Positions 44,220 to 55,552 of a stretch of 64,000 nt of DNA are shown here, piece by piece (the stretch's first letter is position 1; each line of letters opens with the position of its first letter). The stretch is from Chaetoceros tenuissimus (lineage: Eukaryota; Bacillariophyta; Thalassiosirophyceae; Chaetocerotales; Chaetocerotaceae). A program made the position numbers and the translations under genes. A model generated the notes under the pieces. That model saw only the letters and a program-made list of their open reading frames with translations, made no database searches and was not told the origin of the DNA. Location of the stretch: contig BLLK01000040.1 in assembly GCA_021927905.1 (NCBI GenBank), positions 372,001 to 436,000 of the forward strand, written 5' to 3'.

Positions 44220-47200
44220 CTACTTCTTTTTAAGCTTCGCAGCAAGCTCAGCCAATTTCTCAGCTTTCTTTTTCAAGTCAGCCTCCATTTGTTCCTTACG
44301 AGCAGTAGCTTCCTTGTCCATTCTTTCCTCCATCTCCCTAAGAAGATTTTCTTTGTAGTCATCAAATCCTTTGGGCCATTTAGTAGCAGCTTGCTTCTCT
44401 ACAACCCATAATTCACAATCACAATATTCAATGAGACGCTGGTCATGTGTCACAACTACAATACCCCCATTGAATTCATTCATTGCATCAATGAGTGCAT
44501 CAATTGTCTCAATATCCAAGTTATTTGTAGGCTCATCTAACAGAAGAATATGAGGTCTTGAGAGCGCAAGGTCAACAAATACTACACGTGCCTTCTGTCC
44601 TCCTGAAAGGTCACGCATAGTAACCTCGTGAGCATGACCTTCTAGACCATACTTTCCAAGTCTGTTACGAATAGATTGGTAATCTTCTTCTTGGAAGCGA
44701 TCACGAAGATGCTGTACCGGAGTCTTATCCATAGGCAGTCTATCAACAAAATGCTGGTTGTAAATACCCATTCTGAGACGAGGATTTCTTTTTACCTCCC
44801 CCTTTGTCGCCTGGATTTCACCGGTCAGCAACTTTAGAAGAGTAGATTTTCCCGCTCCATTTGGACCAACCACGCATATTCTGCTGTCCATATCAATACC
44901 AAAGTCAATATGATCAAAGATGACAGGAGTCTTTTCGGAATATCGAAAGTGCACATTGTTAACTTCCATAACAGGACGGGACAATTCAGCAACTTCACTA
45001 AATTCGAGCTTCACTTGGTACTCCTTTGGCCGCTCAATGAGCTCAGTTTGCTCTGCAGCCGCTGTTCCTGAAGCAATGGCATCATTCTGCTTCTTCTTAC
45101 TTCTTGCGCCAGGTTCACGTTTACTACTTTTCTTTACATTTTCAGTTGCCTTTGCCTTAGATTGGCCAGATCGTTTTAGTTCTTTCAACTTCTTCTGCTG
45201 TTTCTCCCAAGCTTTGACTTGTTGCTTGAACCTAGTCTTTTGCTCTTTCTTAAATTGGTCATAGTCTCCCTTGTAAGAAATTAGCTTTAGATCTTCAATG
45301 TGAAGAATCTCATCACAGACACTATTCATGAAATCTTGATCGTGTGACACTACAAGAAGGGTCTTCTTCCATCTCATCAAGTAATCTTCTAACCAAATAA
45401 CGGCGTTCAAATCAAGATGATTTGTAGGCTCATCAAGCATTAATAAGGTTGGTTCGATAAAAAGAGCTCTAGCGAGAGAGATACGCATTCTCCAACCTCC
45501 AGAAAATTTCTTGGTTGGCTGAGTTTGCATATCAATATCAAATCCAAGTCCATAAAGGATTCGCCTTGCTTTAGCTTCAGCGGAATCAGCTCCCATTGCA
45601 CTCAATTCATCATAAATTTCTTGAAGTTTGTCAAGCTTTTTCTGGCTTTCGTCACCCGCATCAATCGCTTTTTGTAGCTTCTTCTCTTCTTCCATTAATT
45701 TCCAGCGCTTCTTGTCAGCTTTCAGTACTGCCTCTACTGCTGGAGTATTATCAGCTACGACCTCCTGCTCTACATATAGAAAATCAACTCTTGGTGGCAA
45801 AATTAAGTCCTTCGATGCAATCATTTTCAAAAGGGTACTCTGTATAGGGAATGTTAGATAACTTGTTCAGTTGATTACCAAAGAAGACATAACTAGACTC
45901 ACCTTTCCACGTCCATTCGGACCAACCAATCCATACTTTTTTCCATGTCCAATATTGAATTCTGCGTCCTTGAAAAGTATCTTACCTGCTGCACTAATAG
46001 TGAAGCTTGGAATATTGATATCAAGTGAGTTTTGCCACTGGGGATCATTTTCATTAACGGCCGTCTGGGAACATGCAAATTGTGCACCTTCTGCAGAAGC
46101 TTGCGCAGCCTCTTTTTCATATGCTGCCATCCTTGCCTTTGCCTCTCTTTCTTTGATTAGCTTCTTTCTTGCTTTATTACTCAACTTCTTGCCATTCTCA
46201 TCATAAATTAGCTAAAGTGATGAAGAAGATAAAATGTGGTGAGAGGAAAACTCCTATTTTGAGCCAAAGTAGTGAATCTCAAATGCATACTTACACTCAT
46301 ATCTGGTCCATCACTTTTCTTCTTTTCTGCTTCTTTCATAGCATGACTTTTATCAGTCCATGCATGATCATCCGGAGCTCCATACATAACGCCATCGTCA
46401 TCATCATCAGATTCGTTATTGCTATTTTCACCATCACTTCCTTCTTCTGCGGCCTTGAGTTTTGCCATTGCTTTGGCAAGTTTCTTTGCTTCCTTTTCGG
46501 CCTTGCGTGCTTTCTTTTCAGCCTTTCTACGTGCCTTTTCTTCGTCCGATTCGTCTCCTTTATCCGTTTTTTCTTTTTTCTTTTTCTTCTCCTTTTTCTT
46601 GTCCTTCTTTTTCTTCTTTTCTTTCTTACTGGAGTCATCATCTGACAATTCCAACTTTTCCAATTCCTCCTCTATTGCTTCTTCACTTTCGTCGTCTTCT
46701 TCTTCTTCTGAATCAATCATTGTAGCCTTGGAACCCTTCTTTTTCTTCTTACTTTTTTTAACTGGTTGTGGAATTTCCATCTCAGCTTCTGATTCTTCCT
46801 CGGAACTTGAGAAACCTGCTCCTGCAAACCCTGTATTTGCGTTTGTCTGTACTGGAGTTTCTTCTTCCTCCTCCTCCTCTTCTTCTTCCTCTTCTGAGCT
46901 AGAATCTGCCATGAGGGCAGCTTTCCTTCTTTCTTCTGCTTCCTTCTCCTTTTGTCTCTTGAGTTGTTTCTTCGTAAGCTTCTTTGGCTTAACTTCTTCC
47001 TTTTCAGATTCATCTCCATATGTGTTTTTATTTCCCAATAGTGCAGATATATCTAACTCATCATCACTATCACCAGCCTGTTGCTGTTGTTTCTTTTTCG
47101 CCTTTAGTTCACGCTGTTGCTTACGACTGAGTTTTTTGGTAGGCTCAGCCTCCTCGTTTGTGTTTTGAACATTATTACTTGGTTCAGGTTCAGAGTCTGA

Positions 47201-47242
47201 ATCTCCCCGATTCTTCCTTCCTCCTTTTTTCTTTCTAGCCAT
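44220..47242 (-). CDS. ABCF-family ATPase (ABCF1/GCN20-like, translation factor)
   Basis: Exons 47242-46295, 46211-45903 and 45839-44220 (all phase 0) give 958 residues. An N-terminal Lys/Glu/Ser-rich extension of about 340 residues (KKGGRKNRGDSDSEPEP and on) resembles that of ABCF1/ABC50, which binds eIF2 and ribosomes. Two ABC domains follow. The first has GPNGRGKST (exon joint between K and S), FSGGWRMRISLARALF and LLMLDEPTNHLD. The second has GPNGAGKST, LSGGQKARVVF and LLLDEPTNNLD. A Lys-rich linker separates them and no membrane domain is present. The first signature is FSGGW rather than LSGGQ, as is common in ABCF proteins. It is a cytosolic translation or ribosome-associated ATPase. 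Confidence 0.94.
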
Positions 47243-47655
47243 TTTTATGGAGATGGTGAGGTGTTAGTATGTATGAAAAGAGATTTTTGGTAATATAATA
47301 TAAATGTTTCGCCGATTCTAAATGATTCCAGCGATTCAAAAAGTGTTCCACCTAAAAATGAGGTAAGGAGAGGAAAGTGTTTGGCTTGAGGTTATGGGTC
47401 CTGGAAAGGTCTGCAATCCACCAACAATTCAAGGATAAAAGCTAAAAACACCAAACTTATGAGTCATACCCGTTAAAGAAGTCAATATTCGACATTGGTA
47501 CAGATTTTATTGCAAAGTTTTGTGTGTTTTCCACTCATAAATCTATTCCACTGTGCCATCATGGCCTTCGTTTGAGAAAACTAAAAACAAAACACAAAGC
47601 TCATTGAAATACTTATATATATCAATATCATAGACTTTCTCAGTTTGCTATCATC
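47243..47655. promoter_or_regulatory. Divergent promoter region
   Basis: 413 bp between the ABCF and Cys-rich-protein start codons, which point away from each other. No element is recognised. Confidence 0.4.
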
Positions 47656-49840
47656 ATGCCTTCTCTAGAACATCACGTTGCTGAACCAAAACTAAACGAT
47701 GTATTCTCCAAAGATGACGGGGTACAAGACCTCAAGCTTTCTGTAACAGAATCTACCTCATTTGGATCACCTATTCCAGAGTATGATGAGCAAGATTTGC
47801 AACTGACCTTGTCAAGTGATTCAATGGGCTTCAACTTTCAAGAATCCTTCGATATAGGTACAGGTCCAAGCTTTGATGGGACCGTTGAAGAAAGGAGTCT
47901 ATCGCCTGCTATGGATACTGTATCTTCGGAAAAGAATATGAATACTAGCAATGAAAGAACTCAAGGTGATGTTGATTCTCATCACAAAGTTTCATATCCA
48001 AAAGGGAGCTATCCACCAACATATTCAACACAGCCATGTCCACAACCTCATTCTTATTACGGAAGCCACTACCCTCAGTCACATGGCTCGTATGCATTTT
48101 ATCCACAAAGCTATGCTCCACCACACTATGGCTACAATCCATCTGCGATGTCATCAGATCAAAGCATTCATCAAAATCATAGTTCAGAGTCCTCTGTATC
48201 ATCTAATTTGAGCAAGAAAAGATCTATAGATGAAGTAAATGATACCAATGGAGATTTCACAATCCATAGAGGAGGAAGCAACAACAGTGTGAGCTCATAC
48301 TCCACAACAAATACAGCCCCTACTCAGATCTCAAGACTTAGTAATGGGAGCCCAATGAAAAGAGAAGATTTATGTCCTTCCACTCTATCTCTAGAAAGAT
48401 CAAACTCCACAGAATCAAATGATAGTAGCCTCGCTTTTTCTACATTGACAGTAAACTCCAAGAACGAGTCTAAAGGTGAGTCTTTATAGTTTTGTTTAAT
48501 CATTTTTCATCTGTATATATGCTCATTAGATTTTGATTGCAGAACAAAAGAATATGGTCAAAAAGGAATATGACGATCAAGGGAATCTCGTTCCATCTCC
48601 GATTAATGAAAACATGCCAGATACAGGAATTACACCAATCTGTAAAAACACAAAAAATACAAATGATCATTTCTTTTTCAGCGATGAGAAAAATAGTGCT
48701 ACTCCTCTTCCGTCTATAGCTATGTGTGGTTCTTGCTCTTCAGAAGAGAAAATTGGTACCTCACCTGAATTTAATCTCGATGGTAATTGGAATCAAGGCA
48801 ATTCTCCAGTATCCCTTGGGGGCGAAATCAATGGAATTTTTCTTGATGATAATGGGAGTTCTCCACTTCAAATGAGTAGTAGCGATATCCAAAGTCCGCG
48901 CCTATCAGATGGATTCATGGGAAGTAATTCGCCAATGACTGAATTCTTCAATATTTCTCCAAAAGAAAAGGATGGTCCAGACAATCTGAAGGCATCGAAA
49001 AATACAATCCCAACAACTCCATTACCAGTGCAATCTTCTTACATGCCAGGTACATTTACTCCTCATCAACATCCTTCTATGATGGGATCACATATGCTAC
49101 CTCAATTTCATTCACCTAGACACTTATATCCAGGTTCTGAAAGAATAGTCAACCTTCGTGGACACTTGCCTAGACCTGACTTACCGAAAAGTATGCCATT
49201 GCCACCGCAGATTCCATCACATCATCATTTTCTTACATCGCCAATTGGAGCTCCAAGAAACATGATGCCAATGCAAAACTACGGTATGGCTTCACCTTAT
49301 AGACCTCAACAGTCTCAAAGTCCACATGCGATGAATCTATCAAAGAGAAAATGCATACCTTTGAAGCAGATCCCGACGAAGTTCCAAGGCAACATTGACC
49401 AGTATAAGAATGCAGTGATTCCTGATTTTGTCAATCTTGTGAACTTTCCATCACACATGTCTCAGAAGCAGGCAGTGACCCTTCCAGATGGCATGAGATG
49501 CTGCGTAATGTGTGGAAATGCTTGTAGAGTCGCCTCATCGAAGAATAAAAAAGCTTCAAAGAATGATCAGCATCAACAAGGAGCAAATGGTCAATTTGCA
49601 ATGATTCCTACACAGAATAAGGGATTGTGTACCCTATGTGATGTGAATGTATGGGTCATAACCAACTCCAATATGGAAATCAAATGGTGCAAGGGTTGCA
49701 AAAACTTCAGACCTTGGGCTGCATTTGGGGATAAAGGAACAGCAACGAAGTGTGTACGTTGCCGTGACAGACAAAGGGAAAAGTACGCTGCAACAAAAGA
49801 GAAAAAGGAAAAAATCAAAGCAATGAAAAAGGGGAAATAA
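47656..49840 (+). CDS. Cys-rich (putative Zn-binding) nuclear-type protein of unknown function
   Basis: Exons 47656-48475 and 48543-49840 (GT-AG, phase 1) give 705 residues. The first 560 residues are low-complexity: Ser/Asn/Pro/His/Tyr-rich, with several SP and TP sites. The C-terminal 140 are structured and Cys-rich, with CCVMCGNAC, then LCTLCDVNVW, and WCKGCKNFRPWAAFGDKG followed by TKCVRCRDRQREKYA. The spaced CxxC pairs suggest two or three zinc sites, and the basic end suits nucleic-acid binding. The layout, a disordered activation-like region plus a small zinc domain, suggests a transcriptional regulator. I recall similar tails in other stramenopile proteins but know no functional name. 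Confidence 0.8.
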
Positions 49841-50639
49841 GTTCGATTCTCTTTTACAAATTACTGATCAGATGGCATTTCGATCCAACTATTGATTACA
49901 AAATCATTTACGTATTCGATAGAGCTGTTTACTTTTTGAAGATATTGTTTATTATAAATAATTCTAAAAATTTGAAGAACCTGTGTTGTAGTACTTTCAC
50001 TTCCATTATGAAATGTAATTAATTTTACATTTTCTTAGCACATCATAATAGCCTCCAAATCTACTATAGAAGGGCGTGTTCCTGCATGCTTTTCTTGGAG
50101 GGCCTGTGTTAAAATACTAGTTTTTCAATATAGCATTTTCATTTTTGATGTTTGTTCAAATAAAAAGTATTCCGGAAATTTAGGTTCACAAAACATGAAG
50201 CTGTGATGGTGTTTACTATCCTTCTTTCCACGTCATGAAATGTGAGCTATCATTTTCATCTGAATTATATTCGTACCAATGTACAGTAAATGGTCCACTC
50301 ATATCGCATGACTCAATTTTGCTCCCCAGAAAATTAAACAGAGTCGTATCATCGAAATGAATTTTGATTCGTATTGTATCTAGTACCAAAATAGCCAAAT
50401 CTATGTGAAATATCGAAAAATAACACTAAATTGCATGAAAATGGGACTGTTTCAAACTTTGAGTCGTATGCCGCCCTAAAAAACGATGGAGAAGCCAACT
50501 ATTTGGAGTCGATAAACCGAGAACGGTGCACCGCACTACCGATGATGTGTGAAAAAGGATTCAAACACCACAGCTAGAGGAACTTATATATATTTCAAAC
50601 TCTATTCCTTCACATTCACCTCTAGCCTGACATATATAA
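49841..50639. other. Intergenic, about 0.8 kb
   Basis: Nothing convincing is seen. A 60-codon minus-strand ORF at 50216-50398 has balanced composition but no upstream exon or start context, so it is left uncalled. Confidence 0.3.
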
Positions 50640-52036
50640 ATGTATAAAATGAGAATAATAATTGCATGGGTGCTCATTGGCTCTGCACAAGCCATTCGTC
50701 GAACGGTTCAACTAGAAGAAGTACATACCATCAGTAAAGGAACAGCAGATGCAGCCCCTTCTCATCTTCGTTCAAACCATCAAAGGAGAGAATTGTCATT
50801 CTGGTCTAGTTTCATGAGTAAGTAGAGACTTGAAAATGTATCCGCATAATTAATGTTTCATGTATTTGTTCATTTGAAGCGTCTGAAATTTGTGCATTAC
50901 ACAAACTTGTAACTAACTTCATTCATTCCTGTCTCAGGTTCCGTGAAATGTCTTACGAACGCGGAAACACGAAAAGAGTACAACTGTCATACACACAAAC
51001 CAAAAGCTCATGCTGGCGGCGGCGGTGGAGGAGGAGCTGGTGGTGGCGGCGGAGCAGGCGGAGATGCTTCGAATGGAAACAATGGGAATACTGTGAATGG
51101 AAACAATGGGAATGATGCGAATGGAAACAACACTGGTGATCAAAGTAACGGAAGAAATGGATCAAGCACTGGTACTAGCGACGGGGGCACCAAATTTAAT
51201 CTTTCCAGTTCTTGGACGACTAATGACAATGGAAACACCTATACACACAATCAATCGGGTGCCACTTGTACTGTAAAAAATGGTAAGTCTCCAGATGAGG
51301 GAAGAACAATTTCAGTAAAACATGTCTTTAGAAAATCTAACTAACGGGGCCTTTCTTTCTCATAGGCGGAGTAACTTGTACTTTTGAGAACAGCGACCTT
51401 TGGAATGTAGGAAATGGGAATAACAATGGTGGTGACATGAATAATGGAAACAATAACGGAGGCAATGGAGATAACAACTCAGATGTTAACGATTGTAATG
51501 GCTGTACCACATATACCCTGAATAACAACAATAATAACAATAATGGAGGTGCTGGAGATGATGGAAGCAGTGATGATACTTGCACCTATTTAGAAGGAAC
51601 GGGTAAGTCAATGCATTTTGATGAAGGCAAGGCACTGGAAACAAACTAGAGGTTCACTCACTTTTCAAAATCATTAATTATAGGTGTATCATGTACAGAT
51701 GGATTCTATTACGGGTTTGATCTCTACAACCTTGCAGATGCTGCACCAACTCCGTCTCCGACATTTCAAAACACTATTAGTAATGACGCCTCTGAAATCA
51801 CTAACAAAGAGGGAATATCCAGCATTTCACCAAACCAACTGTATGGTGCACTCACCATTAGTGGTATTGCAGTAATTGCAGCTCTACTTGCTAGAAAGAG
51901 ACGACAGGATGTTGACTTGAATGATGAGCATTTGCTGAATGGAGCAGTCGGAAAAAGACAAAAGGTATTTGGAAAAGTTTTTTCTAAAAATACTTTGGAG
52001 GAGACTCCAGGGGCGACTCACTACGTCAAGGCTTAA
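50640..52036 (+). CDS. Modular secreted/cell-surface Asn-Gly-rich protein with C-terminal membrane anchor
   Basis: Four exons (50640-50817, 50938-51282, 51366-51602, 51684-52036), all joined in phase 1 at Ser or Gly codons, give 370 residues. A signal peptide (IIIAWVLIGSAQA) precedes a region ending HLRSNHQRREL. Each later exon begins at a similar Gly/Ser-Val-x-Cys motif (GSVKC, GGVTC, GVSC). Exons 2 and 3 carry poly-Gly and NGNNGN-type low-complexity repeats. Exon 4 ends with a transmembrane helix (YGALTISGIAVIAALLA), an RKRRQ stop-transfer and a short cytosolic tail. I do not recognise a family. It may be a cell-wall-associated or extracellular-matrix protein (inference). Confidence 0.82.
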
Positions 52037-52791
52037 GATACTATAGCATTCGAAATGCGTGTTTCTTCTCTCAACTAGCATTCATGGAGAGGTGGTACTG
52101 ACTGTGTCCTTAACAATTCTGTCAGTACCTTGTTGCCAAATCCACCTAGCATAGTTGATATTCGAGGATAAACTGCATTCTATTTAGAGTAGAAATGTGT
52201 GCTTGGACATTTGAAAGTGATAACACTAGTAATGTGACTTTTATTTTATCAAAATGTATGTTGAAATACTCTCACAACTTTTCGAAAAGTATTGTTCAAT
52301 GCGTCTTTGGTTGCATTTTACTGTATTCAGTTGACATGGGACGGAATAAATATGAATGCAACGCATAAAACATTTAAAAATTCCAATGCTCAGGCATAAT
52401 GTAATTTGTCATTCAGCATATCCAATCATCTTATCAAACCTGTCATTGAATAGTAATGAAAATCTAAATTTCATCCCTGTCTTTTGCCAAATTGAAGGTA
52501 TGGAAGCCTTCGTCAAGTCTTTTCAAGTACAATACGGTAGCAGTACGTACGTACTACGTACGTATGTTTAGTTTTTTCCTCCTCATGACACAATTAACCG
52601 CATCATGTAGGGGTGAGGAGCGAGAAATTCAGACAGCCATTCGATGAGCCGAAGATTCTTTCACCTTTTTTATCCAACACCACCAATTTTGAAAAAATGA
52701 GAAACCTTTCTCATTCTTTTCTCACAAGTTTTCACTTGCTAAACACTTATCATCCACTACTTCCTTCACAACCTTAACTCACGCACTCACC
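52037..52791. other. Intergenic, transketolase promoter
   Basis: 755 bp without a supported gene. It contains a 14-bp palindrome (ACTTTTCGAAAAGT, about 52276) and the GTACGTACGTAC block at 52543-52554 followed at once by TACGTACGTA. Confidence 0.35.
52543..52554. promoter_or_regulatory. GTACGTACGTAC upstream of transketolase
   Basis: Palindromic run 238-249 bp before the transketolase ATG, followed directly by TACGTACGTA (52555-52564). Confidence 0.4.
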
Positions 52792-55006
52792 ATGGGATTA
52801 TCAGCTTCTCCTACTTCCTCTCCTCCAAAGAAGAGAACCAAGAGTTTTTACGAAGGACCAGAGTTTGAGCTCAAATGTATCAACTCTATCCGTGCACTCT
52901 CTGCAGATATGCCATCTGCTGCAAAGTCTGGTCACCCAGGAGCACCAATGGGATGTGCTCCTATGGCACATCTCCTCTGGAGTGAAGTAATGAAGTACTC
53001 TCCATCTAATCCAGAATGGTGGAATAGAGATCGTTTCGTCTTGAGCAATGGACATGCATGTGCTTTGCAATACACTATGTTGCATCTTAGTGGGTATGGA
53101 CTGACTATTGATGACTTAAAGAACTTTCGTCAAATGGGCAGTCTGACTCCTGGTCACCCTGAGAATTTCATAACCAAAGGTAAGATTTTTACTTGTAATA
53201 TGTTATTTACGCATATGTATTTGTAAACTTTTGAGTCTCATATGAACGTCAAAAACTAATTATCTAGGAGTGGAAGTTTCCACTGGACCACTTGGACAAG
53301 GAATATCCAATGCTGTTGGATTCGCAATCGCTGAGAAACACTTTGCAGCTACTTTTAACACTGAATCACACCAAATATTTGATCACTTCACATATGTTAT
53401 CTGTGGTGACGGGTGTTTGCAAGAAGGTGTATCCTCTGAAGCTTGTTCCCTTGCTGGGCATTTGGGATTGGGAAAACTCATTGTACTTTATGATGACAAT
53501 AATATTACTATTGATGGTTCTACGGATCTTAGTTTCACCGAAGATGTACAGAAGCGTTACGAATCATATGGATGGCAAGTGCTAACTGTGACTACCGTGG
53601 AAAAGGATCTTAAGGATTTGAGAGCAGCAATCGCAAGTGCAAAGGCTGCAACCGATAAGCCTACCTTGATTAAAATTAGGACGACCATTGGAAAAGGATC
53701 CATTCATGAGGGATCTGCTTCCACTCACGGTGCTCCTTTGAAGCCTGATGATTTGTCACAAGCTAAGAAACATTGGGGACTTCCTGACAAATCTTTCACT
53801 GTTGCTGAAGATGTCATGTCATTTTACCAAGAGCGCACCAAGGCTGTTGAAGGGAAATTTGCAGACTGGCAAAAACTCTACTCTGAATACAAGAGCGCAA
53901 ATCCTGAAAAGGCTGCTGAACTTGAGAGAAGATTCAACCATGAACTTCCATCTGGAATTGCAGATGCACTTCCAAATACTGATTTTGCTAATGCACAATC
54001 AAAAGCAACCCGCCAACATAGTCAGGCCTGCATTGGAAATATTGCTCCTATCATGCCAGAACTTATTGGAGGATCTGCTGACTTGACCCCGTCGAACTTG
54101 ACTGCACTTTCTTGCTCCAAAGACTTTCAAAAGGATACCCCTGAAGGAAGATACCTTCGTTTTGGAGTTAGAGAGCATGGTATGGCTGCTATTTGTAATG
54201 GTCTCTTTGCATACGGAGGAATGCGTCCTTTCTGTGCAACATTCTTGAATTTTGCAGGTTACGCACTTGGAAGTATTCGTGTTTCAGCATTGTCCAAGTT
54301 TGGAGTAATTTATGTAATGACTCATGACTCTATTGGCCTTGGAGAAGATGGACCTACTCATCAGCCTGTAGAGATGATTGAGAGTTTAAGAAGTATGCCA
54401 AACATCAATGTATTTAGACCTGCTGATTCCAATGAGATGAGTATGTCATATAAGGTTGCTCTTGAATGCCACGAAACTCCAAGTGTAATCTGTTGCTCAA
54501 GAGGTGGATTGCCAGCTCTTGAGTTCTCTTCTGTTGAGAAAGCAATGATGGGGGCCTACACTGTTCTTGGTGAAGAGATTGAGCTCTCTGCTACTGATCT
54601 TATTCTCGTTGGAAGTGGATCAGAGGTTGGAAAGTGTGTAGAAGCTGCAGCTAAACTTGCTGAAAGTGGAATAAAAACTCGCGTAGTCTCTATGCCATGC
54701 CAGGAACTCTTCCTTGCACAATCTGTTGAATATCAAAAGAGTGTTTTGCCTGGGAATATTCCAACCCTCTCAGTAGAAGCATCTGCAGAGCATGGATGGC
54801 ATAGATTTTCTCATGCACAAATTGGTATGACTCGTTTCGGTATGTCTGCGCCTGGAGGTCAATTGTTTGAAAAGTTTGGTTTTAGCACTGAAAATATCAC
54901 TTCAAAGGGGAAAGATTTGGTTGAGTTTTACAAAAAGGTTGGAAGTGTACCTAATTTAATGTGTCGCCCTATTTTCAACAACATCCAAGGGACCATAGAT
55001 CACTAA
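52792..55006 (+). CDS. Transketolase
   Basis: Exons 52792-53179 and 53268-55006 (GT-AG, phase 1) give 708 residues. The thiamine-diphosphate domain shows [10 protein letters not shown], then [12 protein letters not shown] and the TPP motif GDGCLQEG...YDDNN. The pyrimidine domain has [15 protein letters not shown] and a [15 protein letters not shown] loop; the C-terminal domain follows. The enzyme transfers two-carbon units between ketose and aldose phosphates in the pentose-phosphate and Calvin cycles. No signal or transit peptide is present (start [15 protein letters not shown]), so a cytosolic pentose-phosphate role is more likely than a plastid one. Length and active-site residues are normal. 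Confidence 0.96.
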
Positions 55007-55552
55007 ACAAAAAAAGAATGACAATTCTTGATACATAAAATCATTATAAAAGTCTCAGGGATATACGAAATACTTTTCTTGTTTCTTATATTGATACTTT
55101 TGAACACTATCCCATTTTAAAAATGGCAATTGAAGTTTTATATTTCTTCAAATTTAACTCAAAATGTGATACTCGTATAAACTCATCACTATTTTTGGCT
55201 TAGAAAGTTTCCTTACTGTCCTGCCTTTTTTAGAAATGTAGACTACCTCGTAGTAGAAGGAATGGTACCTGAGTCGAGTCAAGTCCAATGACGGTACGTA
55301 CAACGGCCGGTATATCTCTATATGGCTACTTAGCTAGAAATTTATGTCCTTCTTTTTCTCCCTTCTCATTGGTTCGCGCCAAAAATGTATTGATTGTTTC
55401 TCAGCCAAAGAAATCTAAAAAATCATGATAGGAGCCACAGCCATTCATTGGCTTTTGAAGACGGTGACAAGATCTTATGTATGACTTCATCTCATTGATT
55501 GTTTCCAAGTTACAAAAGTATCAATCAATCCATCACATTTTGCGAAAGAACA
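55007..55552. other. Intergenic, PurL promoter
   Basis: 546 bp without a gene. It contains GTACGTAC at 55294-55301, about 252 bp before the next ATG. Confidence 0.35.
55294..55301. promoter_or_regulatory. GTACGTAC palindrome upstream of FGAM synthase
   Basis: Octamer 252-259 bp before the ATG at 55553. Confidence 0.35.

Noticed and set aside
46419-47168. Plus-strand 249-codon Ser/Phe-rich ORF
   Set aside because: It is the antisense of the Lys/Glu-rich ABCF N-terminal extension.
50216-50398. 60-codon minus-strand ORF with plausible composition
   Set aside because: No ATG-containing upstream exon could be found and no homology is recognised.
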